A stretch of DNA of 64,000 bases from Paenibacillus timonensis (GCF_009725205.1 NZ_WNZY01000009.1:147930-211929), one strand, 5' to 3'; counted from the first letter of the stretch, positions 35,305 to 44,886 are shown. Program-made: numbers and translations. Notes: a model not told the origin generated them from the sequence alone.

Positions 35305-36405
35305 CTAATTTCCGATGCCCGATTCTTTCAGGGTGATTTGGGTATGAAGTTCAAAGCGCATATTCGGGTATTCCCTCTTATAAAAAGCCTCCTCATCCCA
35401 CGATCGGCGATGCGCCCGGACGAAGTCGCCGACGCCAAGCGGATCGACCCCCTGGTCCCGCAGCTTGTTCAGCAGCTTCGTCTCGCCTAAATCGATTTGC
35501 CGCTCCAGCATGGACACGATCTCCCTGTAAACCACCGGGTTCCGCATGTTCACGCCGCTTGGCGGTTCCTTCAACATCCCTTCTAGACGCAAGTGGATCG
35601 TCAATTTCGTCGCACCGGCATCCCGGGACAATCTTAACAACGGCCTCCCCTTGAACACGTTAAAGGCCGCCGTCCGATATCCCGGCTCCGTGGAAACAGT
35701 GATAGGAAGAATCCCGCCCGTCCCCCGGCCTTTCAACATTTTGAGTAGCAGCGTCTCCTTGGCGCCAAGCACCAATTTGAGGCGGTCATCATGAAAGATA
35801 CCGAGACCCGTAAGTTCGATCTTGCCGTCGTGGTTCTCACTCAAGTAAGGGGCAAACGGATCTCTTCCCTCCCCATAATAATTGAACAGGAAAATCTGCA
35901 AGTTATTCAGCGGCACGTTATCGGACATGATGTTCTGTTCGATCAAATAATAGGGCAGCGCCTCCCGGTGTTCGCCTTCTAGATTCCGGAATAACCGTTC
36001 CGGCGGTTGCTCCGATATCGCCACGATCATACTCGTACTGATCAGCGGATTCCGGCAAAAGGTGTGAATGAAATGGGCCACCCCTTGTTCCGCCATTCGC
36101 CGATCAAACACCAGCAGCCGCAGTTTCCCCAAATGGATCGGATGGGGCGACTGCATGTTCATCTCGCTGAGCAATAGCTCCATATTTTCGCCTTTTCCCT
36201 GAAGGGGCATGATCTTGTCACCACGCAAATGGTCCACGTACAATCCGACCGCCTGGTACTCCTCCTTGTCCCGGTTTACCCCAAGTACGGAGAGGATTTT
36301 GATATTGTCAACGATCCGGTTTTGGCTGCAGCCAGCCAGGATCAACACCAGTGCGAGGAGACCCAAAGCGACAGGCATTTGATGACGCAGCGGCTTATTC
36401 AACAT
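35305..36405 (-). CDS. Ger(x)C-type spore germination lipoprotein (chromosomal operon)
   Basis: 366 residues. Signal peptide with lipobox LILAGC (Cys ~26), then the GerC N-terminal domain (DNIKILSVLGVNRDKEEY) and the C-terminal GerC domain (VSMLERQIDLGETKLL). The start overlaps the gerA stop by 11 bp, so translation is coupled. Anchored on the spore inner membrane as the C subunit of the receptor. Confidence 0.9.
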   Translation of the reverse strand: MLNKPLRHQMPVALGLLALVLILAGCSQNRIVDNIKILSVLGVNRDKEEYQAVGLYVDHLRGDKIMPLQGKGENMELLLSEMNMQSPHPIHLGKLRLLVFDRRMAEQGVAHFIHTFCRNPLISTSMIVAISEQPPERLFRNLEGEHREALPYYLIEQNIMSDNVPLNNLQIFLFNYYGEGRDPFAPYLSENHDGKIELTGLGIFHDDRLKLVLGAKETLLLKMLKGRGTGGILPITVSTEPGYRTAAFNVFKGRPLLRLSRDAGATKLTIHLRLEGMLKEPPSGVNMRNPVVYREIVSMLERQIDLGETKLLNKLRDQGVDPLGVGDFVRAHRRSWDEEAFYKREYPNMRFELHTQITLKESGIGN

Positions 36406-37891
36406 CGTTATCCTCTTTCCGGGAACGAGGACGGTAACGAAACGCCGACAAGGGACGGAGGAATAAGCTGCGATGGGCCATGTACTGGTAGGAAGCCCGA
36501 ATGACGCTGTCGTCCAGATTCCCCTTCCGGAACGGATAAAGCGGTACGAGATAAGGAATTCCCAGCGACTTAAGACGGATCAAATGACCCATCAGTACAA
36601 GAAAACCCGCCGTGATGCCAAACCCTCCCAAGAAAGCTGCCAACAAGACAAAAGGGAAGCGCAACAGCCGAATCGTATTGGCCATCTTAAAAATCGGAGT
36701 TGTAAAAGACGCCAATGCGGAAAGGGCAACGATAATCAGCAAAATATTACTGGTCAACGCCGCTTGTACCGAAGCTTCGCCGATTACAATCCCGCCGACG
36801 ATCCCGAGGGTCTGTCCGATTTTGGAGGGCAGGCGCGCTCCCGCTTCCCGGAGCAGATCGATCGTAATCTCCAGAAAGATCACCTCCACCACCGGCGGAA
36901 ACGGAACATGAATACGCGACTCAATCAGCGGCCCCAACATGCTTTCAGGGATCACCTCGTAATGAAATGTCATGACCGCCACGTAAATCGGGGTGGCAAA
37001 GATGGAGAACATCACGCTCAGCAGGCGAATAAAGCGAAAGAAGGATCCCAATACCCAAGGCAAATAATAATCCTCCGGCGACACGAAAAACCCCAGAAAG
37101 TTGGCTGGGGCCGCCATTGCGTAAGGAGAACCGTTGGAAAAAACAGCGACCTGCCCGGAGGTAATCGCATACGTGATTCGGTCGATCCGTTCGGAAGACA
37201 AGAACAACGGAAACAATGTGTTCGAATTATCCGCGAGGATCTCTTCCAGTTGGGAGGTATCGTACAACACCTCGAAATCAAAATCTTGGAGACGTTGCTT
37301 CACCGCATGGACGTACTCCGGATTGGTGACGTCCTCCAGATATACGACGGCGATTTTCGTCTTCGAACGCGAACCAACCGTCAGCGTTTCAATGATCAAC
37401 CCGGGGGTTGGAAGCTTCTGCCGTAAGAGATGCAGGTTCGTATCCAAGTTCTCCACGAATCCGGCCTTGGGTCCAACCACGCTGAACTCGTTCTCGGTAT
37501 CGTTGTTCTGCCGCTGCCCCAATTGACCGTTATCCAGGTTCGCCAGGATATACGTACCTTCCGCCGAACTCATCCGGAGGAGCACGCACCCCTCCATGAT
37601 TTTCGCGACGGCCTCCGGCTCCTGTTCCGTTTGGTTTACCTCGGCGAACGGCAGCAAGCCTCGTATATCATCCGGGCGTACGAGTTGATCTCGATGCTTC
37701 TGAATCGCCGGCAGCAGGAAATGCGTGACTTTCTCCGCCGACACTAAGGAGCGAAAATAGGCGATTCGAATCAACCCTTCATCGTCCTCAAAGGGAGAGA
37801 ATTCATGAAAATCGCTGGATTTTTGAGCCAGGGTCAGGGTTAACCGACCTGCGTGTTGCCGCCCCTTTTCGCCGGAAAGGTCCACAAACAT
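36395..37891 (-). CDS. GerA-family spore germination protein (chromosomal operon)
   Basis: About 498 residues. N-terminal domain with NEFSVVGPKAGFVENLDTNL, then 5-6 membrane segments with PPVVEVIFLEITIDLLREAG and GIVIGEASVQAALTS, and a basic tail. The frame stays open to 38035. ATG 37891 has GAGG too close (3 nt), whereas TTG 37906 has AGGA at a better 6 nt, so the start may be 37906. First gene of the operon, divergent from the ABC exporter. A TGCATAAATATGCA palindrome lies about 80 bp upstream. Confidence 0.9.
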   Translation of the reverse strand: MFVDLSGEKGRQHAGRLTLTLAQKSSDFHEFSPFEDDEGLIRIAYFRSLVSAEKVTHFLLPAIQKHRDQLVRPDDIRGLLPFAEVNQTEQEPEAVAKIMEGCVLLRMSSAEGTYILANLDNGQLGQRQNNDTENEFSVVGPKAGFVENLDTNLHLLRQKLPTPGLIIETLTVGSRSKTKIAVVYLEDVTNPEYVHAVKQRLQDFDFEVLYDTSQLEEILADNSNTLFPLFLSSERIDRITYAITSGQVAVFSNGSPYAMAAPANFLGFFVSPEDYYLPWVLGSFFRFIRLLSVMFSIFATPIYVAVMTFHYEVIPESMLGPLIESRIHVPFPPVVEVIFLEITIDLLREAGARLPSKIGQTLGIVGGIVIGEASVQAALTSNILLIIVALSALASFTTPIFKMANTIRLLRFPFVLLAAFLGGFGITAGFLVLMGHLIRLKSLGIPYLVPLYPFRKGNLDDSVIRASYQYMAHRSLFLRPLSAFRYRPRSRKEDNDVE

Positions 37892-37966
37892 CTTCCTCGA
37901 TTTCAATGATTTTCCTATAAGGTGCCGCAGCGTGTCGGGTTTTATGCACAATCGTAGGTTATCCCC

Positions 37967-37980
37967 TGCATAAATATGCA
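37967..37980. promoter_or_regulatory. Palindrome between the ger operon and ABC exporter
   Basis: TGCATA-AA-TATGCA in the 200-bp divergent gap. It could overlap a spore promoter of the ger operon or be an operator for the exporter. No clear sigma-G pair was found. Confidence 0.35.
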
Positions 37981-38102
37981 AAATAGCGCGTCCAACGGTT
38001 TGATGGATGAAGCGATTCGCAGTATGATAAATCATGTTGAGAACGGATACAAGGAGGGTGGAAAGAAACGGCTAACTTTTCTGGGAGAGGACGGGATGCC
38101 CG

Positions 38103-39857
38103 ATGCGGGGAAAAACCTTGCTGCTTGGCCACATCAAGTCGCATATACCGCTGTACTTGACAGCAGTGTTGTGCCTGACGGCCGCCAATGTGACGTATTC
38201 GTATTTTCCGAAGGTACTGGGGGATTTCACGGACCACCTCCAGCAAAGCGGGCTGACGAGAGGTGGAGTAGGCCGGTACGCGCTGACTCTGGCTGCCATC
38301 GCCGTCGTCTACGGCCTATGCTTCGGAATCGGGCAGTACATCAACCATCGCCTGGGCCGGATGTTTGAATTTCGTGCCCGGAGCCAGCTGTTCCGGCATT
38401 TTACTCAATTAAGCGAAGCGTTCTTCTCGAAACACGGGATCGGCAAGCTGCTCAGCTACGTGATGAATGACGTCACCGGCGTGAGGGAGTCGATCGCCAA
38501 CGGGTTGAATCAAATGACCAATGCGTCGGTGTTGTTGATCTCCGTCATTACGATGATGACGGTCAGCGATATTCCGGCGCTTTTGATCGTGGTTTGCGTC
38601 TTGCCGCTGCTCGCCATTCCGTTTATCGTAATCGGGTTCGGCCCTAAAATCCGCGACAACTCGCGGCAAGTGCAGGAGTCGTTGGCGGCAATGACCGAAG
38701 CGGCGGAAGAGCAGTTTGAGGGAATCAAAGTGACGAAAAGCTTCGCGACCGAAGAAATCGCCCGCGAAAGGTTCGGGCAAACGGTCGACCGCATCCTGGG
38801 CAGCCAGTTGTCGCTGGTGCGTATGAGCTCGCTGTTCCAGGTGCTGCTGCCGTTTACCGGTGCAATATCGATGGCCGTAGCCATCGCCTACGGCGGCCTG
38901 CTCGTCGCGCGCGGCGAGCTGTCGCTCGGCAATTTCGTTGCCTTAACGTTGTACTTGCGGATGATCATGAACCCGCTTCGGCTGATCGGCAACGTCATCA
39001 ACTTCATGCAGCGCTCGCGGGCTTCGCTGGATCGGCTAAACCGACTGCTGTCCGTGAAGCCGGACATCCGCGACGAAGACGGGGCCCTGCCGATGCCGGA
39101 AGATCTGCAAAGTCTTTGCATCGACATCCGCGGATTGACGTTCACCTATCCAGACGCCGTACGCGAGTCGTTGCGGGACATCCGTCTCCGGTTGCAGCCC
39201 GGAGAAACGCTGGGCGTCGTAGGCCGGACCGGCAGCGGGAAAACCACGCTCGTCAAGCTGTTGCTGCGAGTATACGATCCTCCTCGCGGCACGGTCTTCA
39301 TCGGCGGCTGCGACATCCGAAGCCTCACGCTGGAGAGTCTGCGCACCCGCATCGCTTATGTACCGCAGGACGGCTTCCTGTTCAGCACAACGCTTCGCGA
39401 CAACATCGCCTTCTTCGACCGGACGTCAGAGCTGGGCCAAGTCGAGGAGGCCGCTAGGTTGGCCGATCTCTATGACAACGTCGCCGGCTTCCCGAAACGG
39501 TTCGACACCGAGCTTGGCGAACGCGGCCTGACGTTGTCCGGCGGCCAGCGCCAGCGGACCAGCCTGGCCCGAGGACTCATTAAGGACGCTCCGATTCTGC
39601 TGCTGGACGACAGCGTTAGTGCGGTCGACGCCGTGACGGAGACGCGAATCCTATCGCATTTGCGCGAGGCCCGAAAGGGGAAGACCACCCTGATCATCGC
39701 CCACCGCATCAGCGCCGTCAAACATGCCGACCGCATTCTCGTATTGGAGGGCGGGCGGATCGCCGAAGAAGGAACACACGAGCAGTTGCTTCAAGCCGGT
39801 GGCTTGTACGCGAGAATGCATCACCTCCAGGAAGGAGGCGATAGCGATGCCGTCTAA
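38103..39857 (+). CDS. Heterodimeric ABC exporter subunit with degenerate ATP site (BmrC/YheI-like)
   Basis: 584 residues: membrane domain with 6 segments (~1-310), then ATPase. Walker A GRTGSGKTT, signature LSGGQ, Walker B ILLLDD. The residue after Walker B is Asp where catalytic Glu is normal, the hallmark of the non-catalytic site in heterodimeric multidrug exporters (B. subtilis BmrC, LmrC). Length matches BmrC (585). It overlaps the next gene by 11 bp. With its partner it likely exports hydrophobic drugs. Confidence 0.9.
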   Translation: MRGKTLLLGHIKSHIPLYLTAVLCLTAANVTYSYFPKVLGDFTDHLQQSGLTRGGVGRYALTLAAIAVVYGLCFGIGQYINHRLGRMFEFRARSQLFRHFTQLSEAFFSKHGIGKLLSYVMNDVTGVRESIANGLNQMTNASVLLISVITMMTVSDIPALLIVVCVLPLLAIPFIVIGFGPKIRDNSRQVQESLAAMTEAAEEQFEGIKVTKSFATEEIARERFGQTVDRILGSQLSLVRMSSLFQVLLPFTGAISMAVAIAYGGLLVARGELSLGNFVALTLYLRMIMNPLRLIGNVINFMQRSRASLDRLNRLLSVKPDIRDEDGALPMPEDLQSLCIDIRGLTFTYPDAVRESLRDIRLRLQPGETLGVVGRTGSGKTTLVKLLLRVYDPPRGTVFIGGCDIRSLTLESLRTRIAYVPQDGFLFSTTLRDNIAFFDRTSELGQVEEAARLADLYDNVAGFPKRFDTELGERGLTLSGGQRQRTSLARGLIKDAPILLLDDSVSAVDAVTETRILSHLREARKGKTTLIIAHRISAVKHADRILVLEGGRIAEEGTHEQLLQAGGLYARMHHLQEGGDSDAV

Positions 39858-41682
39858 ACCGGAAACCGCGGATAGCCGCAAAAAGTACGAGGTTACCCCA
39901 GAGCAGCGGCGGAAGGCATTTACGGCTTTGCTCGGTTATGCGAAACCGCATCGAAAAGCCTTTCTCGCCGTATTCGGCTTTGCCTTCCTGGCGATTTCCG
40001 CCGACTTGCTGCAGCCGTTCCTGATCAAATATGCCATCGATGAGAAGGTGCTATTTGGCGCCCACGGCCCAAGCATCCTGCTTGGCCTGGCCCTGGCCTA
40101 CCTCCTGCTTGAGGCGGTCAGCGGCGTCTTCTCCTATTGGCAAGCCAATCTGCTGCAACGGGCCGGGCAAAGCATCGTCGCCTTGCTGCGCAAGGACCTG
40201 TTTAAGCAGATTACGAGGCAGTCGATGTCCTTCTTCGACCGCAACTCGGCCGGCGGTCTTGTTACGAATGAATCGAGTGACACGGAAACGATCAACCAGT
40301 TCTTCACCCAAGTGCTGCTGAGCTTGGTGCGCGACGGATTATCGCTCATCCTGGTTGTCGTATTCATGTTCGCACTGGACGTCCAGTTGGCTTTATATTG
40401 TTTGGTTCTCTTTCCGATCATTACCGTGATTGCCATCGCCTTTCGCAAGTATTTGCGCACCAGCTACCAGCGGGCCCGCTCCTTGCTGTCCCGGCTCATC
40501 GCATTTACCGCCGAGAATCTGAGCGGCATGAGCCTGATTCAATCGTTCCATCAAGAGGGGGAGCAGTCTTCCCGCTTCAGGGAGCGGAACACCGCGTATC
40601 TGCGGGCCAATCTGCGGGAAGTGCGGGCGACGGTGCTGTTCAACCGCTCTTTCGATATTCTCGGTAACCTATCGGTAGCCTTCGTGGTCTGGATCGGCGG
40701 CTTCGCGGTGCTGGGTCACCGCATTGAGTTCGGCGTGTTGTACGCCTTTATCAGCTACATCCGCCAGTTCTTCCAGCCGATCAATCAGATTACCCAGCAG
40801 TGGAACACGCTGCAATCGACGATCGTGTCGGTGGACCGGCTATGGCGGATCTTCGCCGCCGAACCGGAAGTCCAGGACCCTGCGCCGGAGGGGGCTAAGA
40901 CGATGCCTGCCCGGACCGTGCGCGGGCGGATCGATTTCAATCACATCCGCTTCTCGTACACGGACGGACAGGAGGTGCTGCACAGCCTCGACCTCCACGT
41001 ACGGGAAGGCGAGTTCATCGGCATCGTCGGCACGACCGGAGCAGGCAAGAGCTCCCTGGTGAACCTGCTGACGCGGTTCTATGACGTGGACGAGGGCAGC
41101 GTCGAAATCGACGGAACGGACATCCGTCGCCTGCCACAAGCCTCGCTGCATCGCATCGTCGGACTGGTGCAGCAGGACCCGTTCCTGTTCGCCGGGTCGA
41201 TCATCGACAACGTCCGCCTCTTCCGCGAAGACATCCCCCGCGAAGAGGTGATCCGAGCCTGTCGGCGCATCGGTGCAGATGCCATGATCGCGCGGCTGAA
41301 GGACGGCTATGACACCCGGCTGTCCAACCGGGGCAGCGGGCTGTCCGCCGGGGAGCGCCAGTTGATCTCCTTCGCGCGGATCCTGGCCTTTCGGCCGAAC
41401 ATCCTCATTCTCGACGAGGCGACGGCCAACCTGGATTCGCAGACGGAGCAGCTGATCCAGAACGCGCTGAACGTGGTATCCACCGGACGGACGACGCTGG
41501 TCATCGCGCACCGGCTGTCCACCGTTCAGCATGCCGACCGCATCCTCGTCATCCAGGATGGCCGCATCACGGAACAAGGCACGCACGAAGCGCTGCTTGC
41601 CCGCGACGGTTACTATGCGGAGCTGGTACGCCACTCGCGGCAAAGCCGCGCGGAGCCGCAGAAGCTGGCGCAGCGGCGATAA
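39847..41682 (+). CDS. Heterodimeric ABC exporter subunit, catalytic partner (BmrD/YheH-like)
   Basis: 611 residues from ATG 39847 (GGAGGCGATAGCG upstream). Six membrane segments (~35-330), then ATPase with Walker A GTTGAGKSS, signature LSAGE, and Walker B ILILDEAT with the catalytic Glu. It supplies the working ATP site of the pair. The variant signature (A-E instead of G-Q) is part of the complementary asymmetry of such exporters. A strong terminator follows at 41693. Confidence 0.92.
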   Translation: MPSKPETADSRKKYEVTPEQRRKAFTALLGYAKPHRKAFLAVFGFAFLAISADLLQPFLIKYAIDEKVLFGAHGPSILLGLALAYLLLEAVSGVFSYWQANLLQRAGQSIVALLRKDLFKQITRQSMSFFDRNSAGGLVTNESSDTETINQFFTQVLLSLVRDGLSLILVVVFMFALDVQLALYCLVLFPIITVIAIAFRKYLRTSYQRARSLLSRLIAFTAENLSGMSLIQSFHQEGEQSSRFRERNTAYLRANLREVRATVLFNRSFDILGNLSVAFVVWIGGFAVLGHRIEFGVLYAFISYIRQFFQPINQITQQWNTLQSTIVSVDRLWRIFAAEPEVQDPAPEGAKTMPARTVRGRIDFNHIRFSYTDGQEVLHSLDLHVREGEFIGIVGTTGAGKSSLVNLLTRFYDVDEGSVEIDGTDIRRLPQASLHRIVGLVQQDPFLFAGSIIDNVRLFREDIPREEVIRACRRIGADAMIARLKDGYDTRLSNRGSGLSAGERQLISFARILAFRPNILILDEATANLDSQTEQLIQNALNVVSTGRTTLVIAHRLSTVQHADRILVIQDGRITEQGTHEALLARDGYYAELVRHSRQSRAEPQKLAQRR

Positions 41683-41692
41683 TAAGAACTGG

Positions 41693-41728
41693 AGGGCTGG
41701 CCCGTTCAATCGGGCCAGCCCTCTTTTG
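41693..41728 (+). terminator. Terminator after the ABC exporter operon
   Basis: AGGGCTGGCCCG, 6-nt loop, CGGGCCAGCCCT, then CTTTT. Confidence 0.9.
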
Positions 41729-41800
41729 GATAAACTGCACCTCCCCACCTCGTTCGCAATACTATGGTTGTAAAGTCTATCTTGGGTGGGTGACCTGCAG

Positions 41801-42469
41801 ATGATATACACCGCGCTGGGGGATTCCATTACGTTTGGCGACAATGCTTCCTCGCCGAAGTTGGCATATCCTCATTTAACCGTAACGGCTTATAATCGTT
41901 CAAACCCCCGTACCATTAAGGGTTATGTATTAGCTCGATCCGGTTGGACCAGCAGCAATTTACTGGATGCCGTCCTGTGGCAGGGCTCGGAGATGATCAA
42001 GCGCTCTTCCGTCGTCTCGGTCTGGATCGGCGGCGTGGACTTGGCGAATGCGGCCATTACTCCGCTTGTGAATGGCGGTCCGTTTCCGAATATGGCAATG
42101 CTCGTGCAGTTTCGCCGGAATCTGAACGCCATCCTGGGGCAAATCCGGAAGACCAGTTCAGCCCGGATCGTATGCTGCACGCAGTACAATCCGTTTCCGA
42201 ACAGCTCGATTGCGGTTGAGTGGATCGGCCGCCTGAACCAAACGACCCAAGGCATCGCCGCCGCATACGACGCCAAAATCGCCCCGGCGCATAAGTGGTT
42301 CGAGGGGAAACAGGCGGAGCTGATCGATGGTTACCGGGAAGGGCAACTGGAGGACATCCTTGGCGGGACGCTTCCGATTCATCCAAACGACCGAGGCCAC
42401 CGGGTCATTGCGAACGGGCTTTCTCCCTATCTTTTTCCCAAATCAAACGTCTCTTCGAAAAAAAAATAA
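41801..42469 (+). CDS. SGNH/GDSL-family hydrolase
   Basis: About 222 residues from ATG 41801; an upstream GTG (41786) lacks a ribosome site. Block I GDSITFG with the nucleophilic Ser, block III-like WIGGVD (Gly/Asn position), and block V HPNDRGH carrying the catalytic Asp/His pair. No signal peptide, so probably cytoplasmic. It acts on an ester or acyl-carbohydrate; the substrate is unknown. Confidence 0.88.
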   Translation: MIYTALGDSITFGDNASSPKLAYPHLTVTAYNRSNPRTIKGYVLARSGWTSSNLLDAVLWQGSEMIKRSSVVSVWIGGVDLANAAITPLVNGGPFPNMAMLVQFRRNLNAILGQIRKTSSARIVCCTQYNPFPNSSIAVEWIGRLNQTTQGIAAAYDAKIAPAHKWFEGKQAELIDGYREGQLEDILGGTLPIHPNDRGHRVIANGLSPYLFPKSNVSSKKK

Positions 42470-42527
42470 ACCGGGACGCGTATCCCGCATCCCGGACTTG
42501 TTGCATACCCGCACGGACTCCTCCGGC

Positions 42528-42740
42528 CTATCTGGCGACTTCGTCTTCCGTGACGTCGTTGAAGAATTTAAACGCGTAGATGGCGCAAATGCCAACGATG
42601 GTATAGATTACTCGCGATAGGGTCGCGTCTTGGCCGCCAAAAATGCTTGCCACCAAGTCGTATTGAAAGAGACCTACCAATAGCCAGTTTAACCCGCCCA
42701 CAATCAGTAAAGTGAGCGCTACAACGTTCAACGTTTTCAT
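42528..42740 (-). CDS. DUF378 small membrane protein
   Basis: 70 residues with two membrane segments (LTLLIVGGLNWLLVGLF; IYTIVGICAIYAF), the DUF378 pattern. ATG 42740 is preceded by AGGAGTTGG. Function unknown. Confidence 0.85.
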   Translation of the reverse strand: MKTLNVVALTLLIVGGLNWLLVGLFQYDLVASIFGGQDATLSRVIYTIVGICAIYAFKFFNDVTEDEVAR

Positions 42741-42941
42741 TCCGGGCCAACTCCTCGGTCGAAAAATTTTTATTCATTAGTTAAATTTCCATGTTGCCCA
42801 AAATTTATGCAGGCCCCGGCAAATATCACAAATCGTCCAAAAAACTAAGGAACAAGCACAGGCAGCACGCCAAAATCCGAGTAAGATATATCGAGCAAAA
42901 CGTCTACCCGAAAAAATCTCAAATACTGAGGTGATCCTAGC
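42741..42941. other. Divergent gap between DUF378 and Gly-rich protein genes
   Basis: No gene accepted. A minus-strand frame (42777-43013) overlaps the real gene and has no family features. Confidence 0.4.
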
Positions 42942-43535
42942 ATGGCAAGTTCGGCAAACATTCGCAATCGAGCGAAGCAGCTGAAAGGCCAGCCGGTTCG
43001 CGTTCTTATGCACGATGGGCGTTCTTATATCGGATGGATCGCCGGGCTGGATTCGAGCGGCCTGCTCCTCTCCGTGCCCCCGCGCGGCAAGAAGAAGTCG
43101 AAGAAAAAGGCGGCAGCACGCAGCAAAAAAGCCCGGGTATCGGCCTTCCAGCCGCTATTCGGCGGAGGTATACCCGGATATCCCGGTTCAAGTGCCGGCA
43201 TCCGGCCCCCGGTTGCTGGCTGGGGCTTTGGCGGTGGGCCGGGGTTAGGTTACGGCTCCTTTAACGGAAATCCGGGAAGACCGGGGGCCTATGGCTTTGC
43301 TGGAGGCCCGGGGCCGGGAAGACCAGGATTCACCGGCTTTGGCGGCCCAAGTGGAAGTTCCGGCGGACCGGAGGGGCAGGCTCCGGAAGGCGAATCGCCG
43401 GAAAGGCCTCGCCGGGCAGGAATATTCGGCATGGTGCAAAAGGTGCAGAAATACATGCCCTTGATGAAAATGGGCTACAACGCCATCAAATCGATTATTC
43501 CCTTGTTTAACGGCATCAAAGCCTTGATGGTCTAA
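42942..43535 (+). CDS. Gly/Pro-rich protein with Sm-like N-terminus, possible spore-coat type
   Basis: 197 residues in three parts: 1-45 resembles a small Sm-fold (VRVLMHDGRSYIGWIAGLD); 48-67 is a Lys/Arg stretch (GKKKSKKKAAARSKKAR); 70-150 is a low-complexity Gly-Pro-Phe region; 155-197 is an amphipathic helix (MVQKVQKYMPLMKMGYNAIK). AGGTG precedes ATG 42942. The layout recalls small basic spore or coat proteins, but I recognise no family. Hypothetical. Confidence 0.65.
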   Translation: MASSANIRNRAKQLKGQPVRVLMHDGRSYIGWIAGLDSSGLLLSVPPRGKKKSKKKAAARSKKARVSAFQPLFGGGIPGYPGSSAGIRPPVAGWGFGGGPGLGYGSFNGNPGRPGAYGFAGGPGPGRPGFTGFGGPSGSSGGPEGQAPEGESPERPRRAGIFGMVQKVQKYMPLMKMGYNAIKSIIPLFNGIKALMV

Positions 43536-43541
43536 ACGGTA

Positions 43542-43577
43542 AGGCAGTCTTCCCTTGGGAGGCTGCCTGTTTTGTCG
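43542..43577 (+). terminator. Terminator after the Gly-rich gene
   Basis: GGCAGTCTTCCC and GGGAGGCTGCC form the stem, followed by TGTTTTG. Confidence 0.8.
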
Positions 43578-43655
43578 CGGGGTCCAATGGGAAGGATGGC
43601 ATTAAGGGCTATCATGGACTATCCCTTATCCTCAGATTCGGAAAGGAGCACCCGC

Positions 43656-44645
43656 ATGTCGTCTTCTTACCCTTATTTATCGCGAAATAGGGTCGATACG
43701 CCGTTTCATGATCCGGAACTCCTGGAGGCGGTCTGGAAATCCCGCTGGGGCACCGAGAATCCGATCGGCCCGATTCGCCTGGTGCTCATGCACGCACCGG
43801 GGGAGGAGGTATTGCAGCTGCATGACTCAGCCGGCGCGATTGAATCCGGCCCCGTTCTACTTCAACATATCCGGGGGAAGCTTAGCAAAAACAACGGCAC
43901 CGCAGCCCCAAAGCTCAAGCGATTGCAAGCTCAGCATCAAGCGTTGGCCGCTGCCCTGGAGAAGGAGGGCGTTCGTATCCTCTGGCTGGATAAGCCGGAC
44001 AAGCCCTGGCCGGAAACGATGTATACCCGCGACTTAGGGATGGTCATTCCCGGGGGCGTTATTTTGTCTCGCCTTGCGTTATACGTCCGATATGGGGAAA
44101 CGCCGCTGGCCGCCCGTACCCTCGGAGCGGCCGGCGTACCGATCCTCGGCATGATTCAAGGCAACGGCTTTGCCGAGGGCGGCAGCTTTATCATGCTGGA
44201 CCCGCAAACGGCGGTCCTTGGCCGGTCGGAACGGGTGAATACCGAGGGAATTGATCAGGTGCGTCATCTTCTGTCGCTACAGCAGATCGACCTCATCGTC
44301 ATCGACCTCCCCGCCTCGATCATCCATCTGGACGAGGCGTTTCTGGTGGTCGATCGCCGCAAAGCACTGGTGAATATCGCGTTGCTCCCGTATTGGTTCC
44401 TGGACGAACTGCATCGACGCGGTTTCGAGCTGTTGCACGTGGATCCCCGCGATCCGACCTTAACCATCAACGGTTTAGCGTTGGCCCCCGGGAAAGTGCT
44501 GTTCTCCGCGGACGGGAAGCATACCATCGACCTGCTCTCCAGCCAAGGCGTTCAAGTCATCCCCGTCGAGATCTCTGAAATCGCCAAGATGGGCGGCGGC
44601 ATCCACTGCTGTACTCTGCCGCTGATTCGGGAACCCCTGCTATAA
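43656..44645 (+). CDS. DDAH-like amidinohydrolase (arginine deiminase superfamily)
   Basis: About 329 residues from ATG 43656 (AAAGGAG 8 nt before). Penta-ein fold enzymes hydrolyse the guanidino group of arginine or methylarginine. Motifs: MYTRDLGMVIPGG, QGNGFAEGGSF, VLGRSERVNTEG, IIHLDEAFLVVD with the catalytic His, and the C-terminal nucleophile Cys in GGGIHCCTLPL. It resembles the dimethylarginine dimethylaminohydrolase/amidinotransferase group; the exact substrate is open. Single gene with a terminator behind it. Confidence 0.82.
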   Translation: MSSSYPYLSRNRVDTPFHDPELLEAVWKSRWGTENPIGPIRLVLMHAPGEEVLQLHDSAGAIESGPVLLQHIRGKLSKNNGTAAPKLKRLQAQHQALAAALEKEGVRILWLDKPDKPWPETMYTRDLGMVIPGGVILSRLALYVRYGETPLAARTLGAAGVPILGMIQGNGFAEGGSFIMLDPQTAVLGRSERVNTEGIDQVRHLLSLQQIDLIVIDLPASIIHLDEAFLVVDRRKALVNIALLPYWFLDELHRRGFELLHVDPRDPTLTINGLALAPGKVLFSADGKHTIDLLSSQGVQVIPVEISEIAKMGGGIHCCTLPLIREPLL

Positions 44646-44668
44646 ATCGAGTCGGGGATAAACAAAAA

Positions 44669-44691
44669 AAGAGACGCAGGGCGCGTCTCTT
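44669..44691. terminator. Terminator between DDAH-like gene and small membrane gene
   Basis: AAGAGACGC, 5-nt loop, GCGTCTCTT; A and T runs on both sides suit both convergent genes. Confidence 0.8.
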
Positions 44692-44697
44692 CCTTAC

Positions 44698-44886
44698 CTA
44701 CTTACGGCGGTTCTTCGCGAACCGGGTATACACGATCAAGGCGGCAAGCATCATCGCCACAAACCCGATGTTCCCCGCAGCTTCAGGCGTCATTCCAAAC
44801 AAGATGCAAAGGTTGGTGACCAGGCCATTCGTCAGCAGCGCGATTAAAATCAAAAATATCGGACGCCACAAGTTATATCCTCTCAT
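44698..44886 (-). CDS. Small two-TM membrane protein
   Basis: 62 residues, two hydrophobic helices (IFLILIALLTNGLVTNLCIL; IGFVAMMLAALIVYT) and a basic tail (RFAKNRRK). I recognise no named family; similar short proteins are common in Bacillales. Confidence 0.65.
   Translation of the reverse strand: MRGYNLWRPIFLILIALLTNGLVTNLCILFGMTPEAAGNIGFVAMMLAALIVYTRFAKNRRK

Noticed and set aside
37976..38368. 130-codon plus-strand frame overlapping the first ABC exporter gene
   Set aside because: It shares most of its length with the exporter in another frame and its C-terminal part has no protein-like features. A short leader as in bmrB is possible but not shown.
40840..41844. 334-codon minus-strand frame opposite the second ABC exporter
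   Set aside because: It is antisense to the ATPase domain with its conserved motifs, so it is a shadow of high-GC codon use.
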